Source: Phanerochaete sordida (Eukaryota > Basidiomycota > Agaricomycetes > Polyporales > Phanerochaetaceae). From it: DNA of 64,000 bases. The notes below the pieces were generated by a model that did not search any database, was not told where the DNA came from, and saw nothing but the letters and a program-made list of their open reading frames with translations. The DNA lies in the NCBI GenBank assembly GCA_019973155.2, contig BPQB01000028.1:1-64000 (forward strand), read 5' to 3'. A program made the translations under genes and the position numbers. Every line of letters begins with the position of its first letter. Position 1 is the stretch's first letter. This document shows, piece after piece, positions 34,083 to 47,305 of the stretch.

Positions 34083-37039
34083 ATGACCGACATTCGTATG
34101 TCCCCACTCGCGACTAGCAAGCGACGTGCAGCGACTGACGCGCGTGACGCTGGCAGAGCTCAACGGGCACACCGTCCCAAATGGTGCCTCGGCACATGCC
34201 TCAACGGACAACGCTGCAAGCTTCGAGCGTGTCCAGATTATCAACGACGAGAAGCAGTTCACGTCAGTCCCGGCCTCGTTTCGCTGCTGCGCTTCATGAA
34301 CGCTGAATGTGTCCGCGCTGCAGTCCAGAACTCACCAAGCAGGTTGAACGCTGGGGCCTCCAGAATGCGGGTTTCGACTACGACATCGTCGCCGTCTTTG
34401 GCTCCCAGTCTACGGGGAAAAGTGCGTACGTGTCGCAAAGCGTTCCCGACCGCTCTAACGTCCGTGCTAGGTACTCTCCTCAACCGGCTATTTGGCACCA
34501 ACTTTGACGTGATGGACGAGACCCGGCGGCAGCAGACTACCAAAGGCGAGTAGTCCCTGCGTGCCTGCAACATTGTGAGGCCTGACCTCCCTCCAGGAAT
34601 ATGGATGTGCCGAGGCAAGGGCATGAATGTCATGGTGATGGACGTAGAAGGCACAGACGGACGGGAACGAGGCGAAGACCAGGTACGCGTTTCGGAAGCT
34701 TTGCTGTATAGGCCATTCACCCTGATGCGCTGGTTATGACAGGATTTTGAACGGAAATCTGCCCTGTTCTCCCTTGCGTCCTCGGAAGTCCTCATCGTCA
34801 ACTTGTGGGAGCACCAGGTCGGCTTGTACCAGGGGGCGAACATGGGACTGCTCAAGACTGTCTTCGAAGTAAACTTGGGTCTGTTTGGAAAGAAGACTGC
34901 TGACGGGTCAGTTCCTCGCTGCTGAAGTTCCGATGAATGCTCACGCGTGTCACAGTCGGAATCAACGCACTCTACTCCTCTTCGTTATTCGAGATCACAT
35001 CGGCACGACACCATTAGCTAACCTGCAAGCGACACTCTCCGCTGACATGGAGAAGATCTGGGACTCCTTGTCAAAACCTCCAGAACTCCAGGACCGTCGG
35101 CTGTCGGACTACTTCGACTTGTCCTTCGCAGCCCTCCCACACAAGATCCTCGCCGCCGACAAGTTCGAATCCGACGTCCAAGAGCTTCGCAAAAGATTCG
35201 TGGACAAGAGCAGGGACGACTATGTTTTCAAACCGGCATACCACAAGCGCATTCCTGCAGACGGTGTCGCCTTCTATATGGAGGGCATTTGGGTACGTCT
35301 CGCGTATGTACTATGGTATCATCGCCTTACACATCTTTTGTAGGAACAAGTTCAGACGAACAAGGACCTCGATCTGCCCACCCAGCAAGAGCTTCTTGCC
35401 CAGTTCCGCTGTGACGAGATTTCGGCTGTCGCGCTCTCTGAGTTCAACGAACAAGCAAAATCTCAGAAGAGGCCTGTGGAGGCAGGCAGAGTAGTCGAGG
35501 GTCTCGGTGCTATGATGCGCAGCTGGCGTACGACCGCTTTGGGTACGTCACCTCATCTGGCGCGCGTATGCATGTTCTGACGTGTGCACGAAGAGCGCTA
35601 CGACCGCGACGCGTCGCGTTACCACCCGGGCGTGTACAAACGCAAACGCGCGGACCTAGTCGGCGTGCTCGACTCCACGCTTTCACCGCTCTTCCTCGGC
35701 CAGCTCAAGAATCTACACAAGGCATGCCTCGTGCAGTTCAAGACGGACATGCATGAGGGCATGCGCGGCGAGAACTACAACTTCGCCGAAATCGTTGCCG
35801 CGGCGCGTGAGCGCTGCGAGGCGGCGTTCGACGCGGGTGCGCGCGAGGCTGTCCCAGCCGAGGGCGAAGAGGCCGCGCAGTGGACTTTCGACGACGAATT
35901 CACGCTTCTCCGCGAGGAGATGAGCAGCGTCGCGGACCAGTGCAGGCGAGACGAGACGAAGAAGATGGTCAACGTGATCGAGGTGCGCCTTCCCAACTAG
36001 CCCTGCGTGTTATCACGGCTTAGCTATTCTTGTGCAGAGGAACTTCAAGAAGCAAATCTCGGAGCCGGTCGAGGTGCATCTCAGCAAGTCGGCGCCAGAC
36101 ATGTGGGACAAGGTCTTGGTTACCTTCCGCGCAACCCTCGGCAAGGCAGAGTCTGCGTACCTCGCGAAGGCTAAGAGTGCGTTATACTCGTGCGATACTC
36201 ATGGGTAACGACTGAGCTGTCATTGTCTAGGCTTCAACTGCACTGAAGCAGAGAACGCGACCGCTCTGTCTACGCTCCGGAAGCGGGCATGGATGGCCCT
36301 CCGCGCCAAGATCGATGAACAAACCGCGGACCAGAGTTTCCTTGCCAAGCTACGCACGTACTTCGAGGAGCGCTTCCGGTACGACGAGAAGGGTGTTCCA
36401 CGGGTATGGACACCGAGTGACGACATCGACGGCGCGTTCCAGAAAGCGCGCGACGAGACCCTTGAGCTTGTCCCGCTCTACTCGAAGATCGCCCCTACCG
36501 ACGAGTCGCTAGCGTGGACCCTTCCCGCGGAGCCGGTCGACGCGCTCGCATCAAGCGAGGAAGAGTTCGACTTTGCCGCGTCGCTCACGGTGTTCAGCGA
36601 GACCAAGGCGCTGGACCTCGTCGCGCGCTTCCGGAAGGACGCGGATGCGTTCTACGTCGAGGCGAAGCGGAGCACCGTCTCGAGCGTTGCGCAGATTCCG
36701 TACTGGATGTACGGCCTCCTCGTCTTCCTCGGCTGGAACGAGGCGATGGTCGTCCTCTTCAACCCGCTCTACTTCGCGTTCCTGCTCATCATCGCGGCGA
36801 GCGGCTACGTCATGCTCCAGCTCGGCCTCGTCGGGCCCGCGCTGCAGGTCGCGCGCACGATGGCGCGGGAGGTGCACAAGCAGCTCGAGACGCGCCTCCG
36901 CGAGCACTTCGCGCAGCCCATCACGACGCATCCCGTGCCCGTGCGTAACCAGACGCGCACCGTCGACGACGAGGACCACGACCTGCGCCGCGACCAGCAG
37001 CGGTTCCGCGCGAACTCGCGGGACTTTGCCACACTCTGA
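34083..37039 (+). CDS. SEY1: SEY1/RHD3-family dynamin-like GTPase (ER fusion)
   Basis: Eleven exons: 34083-34095, 34157-34262, 34324-34421, 34471-34545, 34597-34682, 34743-34906, 34956-35292, 35344-35542, 35594-35982, 36038-36176, 36231-37039; 804 residues. SEY1 tethers and fuses ER tubules. The GTPase domain shows P-loop GSQSTGKST (split by an intron), the [10 protein letters not shown]3 region, and the LFVIRDHIG motif carrying the RD element. The middle is a helical bundle. Two C-terminal membrane segments (~residues 695-750, [14 protein letters not shown] onward) form the ER hairpin, followed by a charged tail. The first coding exon has only 13 nt (MTDI plus one base), required because the frame has no ATG after the intron. 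Intron 4 begins GCGAGT, a GC donor; no GT donor keeps the frame. Confidence 0.92.
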
Positions 37040-38302
37040 GGGCGGCCAGCGCGCTTGTGGTATTCGGACAGCTATTTGCAGGATCAGTACTGTGGCGTAA
37101 TATCCCGCACTCCCTACTCATGTTTTGCTTTTGTGGTGTTATTTAATATGTACTGTCCTGGATTCAGTCGTGCCAATTCTTACTTCTGGGGCTGACCACG
37201 CAGGCGAACGTATTGCATGACGAATTTGTGTTTCGAGGTAAGCGGAAGGTGAAAGAGTGGGCATATGAATGGGGTGTGGGGTGCATGGTGCGTTCGTGTG
37301 TATTATATGACGCTCTCGTTGGCTGAGAATCCATGCAGGGGTTCATTTCCGGTCGTACCCTCGAGCGAACTCTGAATCACCCGCGCGGGTCCAATTGCCT
37401 GCGCATAGAAGCTCTGAGCCCGCGTCCGTGGCCTTGGTCTCGTACGAAGGAGGCACGTCCAGGCTTATACTTCGCCCGCGGCCCTGAGCAGCCAGCACTG
37501 CATCAGGAGTAACAGCTGGACGGCTTCAACGGCGCTAAGCTATTATCGGCATAGTGGACGTCCCCGCCAGAGTCCTCGACAATTTCGCTGGCTGATGGCA
37601 GGTTGCGCTGTCTCCTTTTCGGCTAGCAGAGGATTTTCCCGGACGTCCTTGCTGTGGCAGTTGTGGCGCTGCAGGCGACGTCGCTGCATGCAAGTCGTCA
37701 TTGCACCTGCCCTGCGCCGATACTCGCTTGTCGGTGATCGACCCGACTCCCAGAGTCACGAGTGTCTTCTCCGTCCGCTAATACGAATTCCGCAGGCTTT
37801 CTTCTCTGTATCCCGGGCCTCCGCATGGAGCTCAAACCCCGTCGGGACGGTGGTAGAGTCATACTGAGCTATGCTCCTCGTGCCTGTTCGCCCGCAGGCC
37901 GCGTCCCCATTCGCCGGGCCAGCGTGCCCACGCACGAAGCACCGACCGGGCTCCCCGTCCAACACACGGCGCCGTGCTGGCGAGGCTTCGCGCTGTGCGT
38001 GCGCTCCTGCGTGGACGGCGCCAGCAGCAATAGAGCGGCACAACGGCGATTGTAGGGACCTAGGTGGGCACGCCATGCACCGCGCAATTGACGCTCGGGT
38101 ACGACGCATCTGACTGTGTGCGAAGTGTGCTGGCTCACCCTGCGTTCACCACCTGCAGCTTTTGGTTCCTGATCGTACCGGCTCGCGCAACGTAGCAGCT
38201 ACCTCCATCGAAGCCACGCTGTACCACCGCGCGCGTGCGTCGCCGAGCAGGGGTATCGAAGTCTCCCAGATTCAATGCCATGCACCATCTCCTCTCGCCT
38301 GC
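37040..38302. other. Intergenic
   Basis: GC-rich spacer between SEY1 and the second flavoenzyme gene. Overlapping short frames on both strands show no family motif. Confidence 0.45.
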
Positions 38303-38309
38303 TATAAAA
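38303..38309 (+). promoter_or_regulatory. TATA box of flavoenzyme copy 2
   Basis: TATAAAA lies about 117 bases upstream of the start codon and is followed by a CT-rich leader (TCTCTTCC repeats, 38360-38425), a usual layout for strongly expressed fungal genes. Confidence 0.6.
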
Positions 38310-38425
38310 CCGCCCCCGGATGGTGGACGAGGGGCAGCGGCATCGACGCCTCTAATCGTCTCTTCCTCTAATCTTCTCTTAGACTCCTAGACCTACCTAC
38401 ATCCCTTATAATCGTCTCTTCCAAA

Positions 38426-39922
38426 ATGTCTCACGTCGCCGATCTCAAGAACCTCTACCTCGTCAAGGAAAACAACGAGCTTGTCCTCAAGCAGGGCGTC
38501 AACCCCAACGCCACCAAGAACGCCGGCAAGCACATCCTCATCGTTGGCGGTGGTGTCACTGGCCTCACCGTGAGTACATCGTCGCGACGACGAGGGGTAT
38601 GGGCACTCACGAGGGATACAGAATGCTTGGGCGCTCCTCGACCAGGGCTACGCTGTCACTATCATCTCTGACAAGTGGGCGTCCCTCGAGGACCGCATCA
38701 CCTCTCAGATCGCTGGTGCCCTGTACGTTCCTCTCTCGCGTCAGCAGATCAAGAAGTGCTGATTTTTCTGCTACCAGCTGGGAGTGGCCCCCTGCCGTCT
38801 GCGGCCGTCACACCGATCTCATCTCCCTGAAGCTGTCCAAGACCTGGTGCATGACTTCTTACCGCGCCTTCCAAAAGCTGCAGGAGGTGCTTCCCGCTGA
38901 TGGCGAGCACGGACACGGTATTCGCATGCGCACCGCCAACTTCTTCTTCGACAAGCCCATCGAGGAGAACCCCGACGAGTACGAGAAGATGCAGGAGATC
39001 GAGGCTGCCAAGGTACAGTCAAGCAGATACCCACTGGCCACAAGTGCTAAGAGATGTGCAGATCCCCGGCTTCGAGCGCGACTCGCTGCTGGTCACCAAG
39101 CACGCCGTCAGCCAGGAGGCCGGCGTCGTCGATGCCTACAAGCACACCACGCCCGTCGTCGACACCGACGCGTACATGGTCTGGCTGCGCTCCGTCGTCG
39201 AGGCGAAGAGCGGCAAGTTCGTCACGCACCACATCCAGGGCGACCTGCTCGAGCAGGAGGACGCGCTCCTGCGCGTGTTCGGCGCGGACTACATCATCGA
39301 CGCGACCGGCCTCGGCGCGTTCGAGGCCGCCGGCGACCGCACCGTGTACCCGCTCCGCGGCGCGCTCATCCGCATCGTCAACGACGGCACCAAGTTCCCC
39401 AAGGTCAACGAGGCGCTCGTCGTCGCGCACGACTACGCGAAGCGCGACGACGACGGCGGCATCGTCTTCATCGTGCCGCGCAATGACAAGATCCTCATCC
39501 TCGGCGGTAAGTGTGCTCTGCCGACAGCCTCGTGCCTGCGCTGACGCCTGGAGCCAGGTATCGCGCAGGCGAACGAGGGCAAGCTCGACCTGACGGTCGA
39601 CAGCCCCGAGATGAAGCGCATGCGCGACCGCTGCAACCGCTTCGTGCCGGGCCTCGAGCTCGCGGAGGTCGACCCCGTGTCGCCCGTCGTGCAGGGCCTG
39701 CGCCCCGTGCGCGGTGAGAACGTGCGCGTCGAGCGCGAGCTCCGCAAGAAGGCCGACGGCTCGCTCAGCAAGATCGTGCACTCGTACGGCCAGGGCGGCT
39801 CCGGCTTCACGCTCTCGTTCGGCTGCGCCGGCGACGTCGTCGACCTCATCAAGGAGGCCGAGGAGGGCGTCGAGCCCACGCCCCTCAAGGCTGACCGCAA
39901 GACCATTGTCATCCGCACCTAA
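38426..39922 (+). CDS. D-amino-acid oxidase-type FAD enzyme, copy 2
   Basis: Five exons, 38426-38569, 38622-38722, 38778-39012, 39062-39506 and 39558-39922, give 429 residues. The N-terminal ~38 residues precede the FAD motif HILIVGGGVTGLT. The core includes AWALLDQGYAVTIISDKW, MTSYRAF, DATGLGAFEAAGD and IVFIVPRNDKILILGG. The complete family signature HSYGQGGSGFTLSFGCA is near the C-terminus. Unlike copy 1, it has a further ~20-residue tail ending KTIVIRT. Third-position GC is very high from 39060 to 39920, together with a TATA box and CT-rich leader, so high expression is likely. Typical D-amino-acid oxidases are ~350-370 residues, so this subgroup is longer. No peroxisomal SKL signal is visible. 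Confidence 0.88.
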
Positions 39923-40098
39923 TTTGTTTTAGGAGTTCTTGTGCAGAGGAGTCGGAGGCTGTGACGAGGCTAACGATCTTTTCTTGCTGTAATAGTAGTA
40001 CATCGGCACGTGTGTGCAAATATCTATTGTAACCATCCCTTGCGAACGGTTTGAGGCTTGTGGCTTGAGGAGCCGGGTCACATAGAAAGCCAGGTATC

Positions 40099-42914
<2,816 letters not shown>

Positions 42915-45702
42915 TGTCTGAGGATTACGATGTGAGACTGACTTGAGAGGAAACTGGATGCAACTCACTATGTTCCCCGGAGAGCACCGTCCACTGAGGT
43001 CTTATAGGGTAGCGAGATCGACGCAGCTATCATAGGGAGTACTCTTGGCAGCGATGTCGACAATGACCTTATATAATGACCTGGATCCACGTCACATGCG
43101 ACCCTCGGCGGCTTGACCCTGGCAAGGCCAGCGCCGTTTCAAAGTCGCGCTATCAAAGTACTGCAGTGCCGAGTCGCTTCGCGTCCAGTATATGTCAGCT
43201 TCGTGCAATGGCAGAGCGTTCAGCTCGCGCACCGGCCGACACGGGATGCTCTATGTCCGAGACTCGCATCACGATGACCGCGACATGACGATGGCCTGAA
43301 AGCCGACGTTGGCCGTGTGGGAGGATACGCCAGCTGCTTTCACTCCGTTTGCTCCGGACATCATGAGCTTGGGCATCGCAGCGCGGAAACAATGGCTGTG
43401 TGAGGGGAGGTCGACGGTGCTAGCTTGGGGGTGATCATGTTCGGAGAGCGAGCGTTTCGGCCAATTGTCGGCGCTCGCTGACCCCAATCCCGACATCCCG
43501 CCGAATGCCAAAATAGGCTAACAGACGCATCAAAGCGGCGGCCCCGCCACAACGTGCGCGCTAATCAGGACGTCGCCTTTCTCTCCCGACGTCGAGTTCC
43601 CATCCGCTACTCATTCTCCCTATCCAGTACCCAATCACCCAGGCCCTTGAAAACGGGTATATGCGTGTATATTATGCTATTTCAAGCCAAAGTGGCAGAT
43701 CTTCGAGCTCCAAACTGGCTCAGTCGATATTCGTGAAGACTGCTGCCGCGGAATATTCAACGTTCGACGCTGTAGAACCCTGGCCAGTAATCCAAAAGCT
43801 CGACTCAAGAACTCAAGCTGAACTAGATTAAGCTTGAAGACTCGAGCGTAATATTGAAGGTGACTTTCTATGCTTAACGATGCTTCTCGAAGCGTGTCGT
43901 GGTAGTTCGCCATGGCTCGGGTACGTGACGAAATCGCTCCTGGCTCCCGAGTAGTGCTGACACAGCTGCAGTTCGACGGACGGCAGACGGTGAGCTTACG
44001 CCGTATGTGAGAGAGCTCCATCTATCTGAAGCCTCGATAACGCGCGTGCTTTGCGGAACGCTTGGCGTATTGACTACTTGTCTTCCTCCGCAAACCCGTC
44101 GGCGCTGGAATCCACGTACTTCCCAGGGCCAATGCAGATGGACGCTTCTCATCATTATCCTCCTAGAACAGTGCTCCTTGTGCAATCCGCCGCCACTGCT
44201 GAAACGTGCGCATATACTCCATAGCACTCATCCATCGCGAGCTCGTCTCGTGCGCTAACGGGGTCCGCGTCAAGCGAGGCATAATGCAAGAGAGCTGTCC
44301 AATGAGACCGCTTGACAGTACTCTGTCGGTGACATGTTTGGTAAGCGAAACATACTACGATAGTACAGCTTGGTCTCACACACTGCTAGTTTCTAGCCAC
44401 GACATTCGCCCGGCGAAACAGCATCTTTGAAGTACTACACTCACCGCGACTCCGCAGGTCTGGGCCTCTAAGCCGTGGGGCTGCAACTCCGCCAGGCTTG
44501 GCTTGGGCCCCGTGGTTCGTCGGAAGAACTCCATCGGTGGCGAAGGTAAGCGATGCAGTCTGTTCGCGGGATGGCAGCTGACCCTGCAACGTTTGTTTAC
44601 CATCATACAGGTTGACCGCAGTCGCTGCTCCTGACGTGTTCTATCTTAAGACCCCTGACGAGTCGCATTGTCTGCTGTCTAGGTGTACAGAGACGCAAAT
44701 ATACGCCATACAATGAAGTTCAACATTCTCGGTACATGTCGAGGTTTGTGGGCAAGCTCTATGTAGAGCAGTTTCTAGAGTCTGCCAAGTGTTGCTATGC
44801 AATGTCGGGTCTCGGTATCGTCTGGTGCGTCTGCAACATAGTATGCATACACGGGTACAGTTGTGCTCATCCAACGTGCGATAGCTCCGCAGTGTAGGCA
44901 TACGTGGTTTCAAGACTCAGCGCGCCGACGCGGCAGGTCGAATTGGCAGAAGGTACAGGTGAGGTAACGGCGACTAGCGAAGCATGGGCATGCGGCGTTA
45001 GAGTGCAACTAAGGTTTGTCGCCATCCTCGATGCCGTAACGAGCTGATGTCTCTCAGTTCGTACGGCCGATATGCACTGCGAGGAGGATCCCGTTGCAAC
45101 CGCCAGCCTGGGTTCATTCATCGACAAACTCTTTGGACAACAGCTGCTCGTTCGCATTTCTCGCAAGTGGCCGTGCTTTTTTGTAATTTTCTTAGCAATT
45201 ATCTCCCGCGTCAGACACTAATGGCTAGCCAGGTCCATCATGCGAGCTTAACAGACATAAGCAGTCATGCATGTCGCTCGTGATGCCCCTGGGCGGCGAG
45301 GCCCCAGTCGAACTTGCTTCATCATGCAACTTAGCCAAGGGACACGCCGTCTCCGTGTCCTCGGGTCGAACGTGGTCGGACTAGCGCACCATCCGCCGAA
45401 CAAGCTATGCAACTATGCGAAAGAAGGCAAGTATCACAACCATATGCTGCGTCTTGCGCTATCTCTTTGCTCATATGTTATCTCGTGCAGCTTCACCTAG
45501 TCTCTTGAAACCATACCGGTCGAACTCATAGCGATACCATGACGGCGCCATAGCCAATTGACCTGCGCTCTGTGTCAAAACACTTGGTGGACCATATATG
45601 TACTCCTTGTGAGAACTTGGTCCATTTTTTATGTGATTTCCACGGCTGAGTCTCCGAAGTCTCGCGAACGTGTTCTGCGGCGTCTATAACGCGTCGCTGG
45701 AA
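42915..45702. other. Intergenic between GMC and DUF3455 C
   Basis: About 2.8 kb of AT-richer DNA with only short, unsupported frames on both strands. It should contain the GMC promoter (right of 42914) and the DUF3455 C promoter. No transposon ends or tandem repeats were noticed. Confidence 0.45.
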
Positions 45703-45709
45703 CATAAAA
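45703..45709 (+). promoter_or_regulatory. TATA-like box of DUF3455 gene C
   Basis: CATAAAA about 85-91 bases upstream of the ATG, matching the position of the boxes in copies A and B. Confidence 0.5.
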
Positions 45710-45793
45710 GGTCGTGCGGGGCTCAGGTGTCCTCAGCAGCTCGTCTGCCCTTCCTCCATCTCTTCCAATACCTACCAGAGACCTCAGCCAACC

Positions 45794-46638
45794 ATGCTCT
45801 CTGCGGCAGTCTTCACGCTCGCGACCGCTGCCATCGCAGCATTTGCCTACCCGATGTCGCAGTGCAGCACGGCAGGAGACACGATCACCTTCCCAGACGG
45901 CACCAGCGCCCTCCCTGCCCCACCCGCTGAGGACCCCTCATTCATCGCCCTCGGCGTCGGCGTGCAGAACTACACCTGCGCGAGCACGGGCACCTTCACG
46001 CACGTCCCTCACCTCTCCCCACCCGCGCGCAACTGACAGCGCTCCCGCAGGTCCACCGGCGCCGTCGCAGAGCTCTTCAACCTCGCGTGCAAGCCGGAGG
46101 ACGACTTCGACAGCGCGACGGACCGCGCGTTCGCGCGCTGGTCCGCCGCGCCCGTGGACGTCACCGCGTTCGACCTCATCGCGCGCTTCAAAGGCAGCCC
46201 GCGCGTGCTCGGCCAGCACTACTTCATCGTGAACCCCGTCACGGGCTCCGGGCTGAGCGCGAAGTGGGACTTCACGTCCGCGAGCCTCAGCGGACATCCC
46301 GACGCGTTCGTCGTCGGCGCGCGCACGGGCGACGTGCCCGCCCCGACGGACCCTACGGTCAACATCGACTGGCTCAGCTTGTCGGCGGTGCCTAACCTCG
46401 GCGGAGACCTCGCGGACGACGTCTACAGGGTGCAGACCCGCGGCGGGCAGCCACCGGTATCGGTGAGTGGTATGATGACGATTGTGTTCGTGCTGAGCTG
46501 ATGCTTTGTGCAGTGTACCCCGGGTACTCCGGATATTTCTGTGCGCTACGTGTCTCAGTATTGTAAGCGGATTATATTTGGGGGTGAAAGACGGCTTTGC
46601 TCATTACATGCATAGGGTTCTTTGGGGGAGCCTTCTGA
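45794..46638 (+). CDS. Secreted DUF3455 protein C (GC-AG first intron)
   Basis: Four exons, 45794-45999, 46051-46462, 46514-46562 and 46616-46638, give 229 residues. A signal peptide (MLSAAVFTLATAAIAAFA) precedes the conserved CSTAGDTITFPDGTSALP and ALGVGVQNYTCASTGTFT blocks. Later motifs are LGQHYFIVNP, KWDFTSASLSGHPDAFVVG and YRVQTRGGQPPVS, ending WFFGGAF. At the position where copies A and B have donor GTACGT, this copy has GCACGT. The nearby GT at 46004 would put exon 2 out of frame, so a GC-AG intron of 51 nt (46000-46050) is the reading that keeps the family protein. Without correct splicing the product would stop after about 80 residues. Confidence 0.82.
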
Positions 46639-47305
46639 GATGGGTCGGTATGACCTACCTATGTCTCCGCACTATTGCATGACCGAACCGTTGTGGAATT
46701 TTCTTCGCTGTCAGCGGCTGCGCAACATCGGGCAGGCCTTTCATGTGTGGTCACACAATGTAGTTCTGGCTCGGCTATGCCCACCATCGGAGATGATCGC
46801 TTACCTCGCGGAAATGTAGAGTAAGCCAACATACTCGGAACCGAGAATACTATAGCTGCACACTCGAAGCAACCAATCCGATGCCAAGCATCGGGGGATG
46901 GTCGTTTTTCAGAGGCCATGGCTAGTCGCTAAGACTGCTTCCTGGCCAGTGTGAAAATTGTGGTTACATCTCCGAATTCTGCTGATTTCCCGGCCCGCGA
47001 CGCTTCAGCGGTCGTATGTGCTGCTCCGCACGGAGGATGCTGCACACGCGCATAGTCGATGGAGTATCTGTACACCCTGCGGTATCTTATACGGCTCCAA
47101 TAAACGGCTTATAGTTGGGTCATATACCACATATACCGGTGGAGAATCAGGGGGCAGAATGCCCTTGCAACTTGGCTATGGACGGATGTGGTCGCCACAG
47201 GTGGTAAACCCAGGGCGTGTTGTTTATGCGACTGCGAAATTTGAATGTGGTGAAGGACTGAGGACAGGCGGTGTTTACGGAGTACGAGAGTAATGTACAT
47301 GGGCT
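46639..47305. other. Convergent intergenic
   Basis: Short region between the DUF3455 C stop and the MFS stop. Nothing recognised beyond short frames. Confidence 0.5.

Noticed and set aside
36551..39781. Long minus-strand ORFs at 36551-36979 and 39047-39781
   Set aside because: Antisense shadows of SEY1 and of flavoenzyme copy 2; Arg/Ala/Val-rich composition typical of shadow frames.
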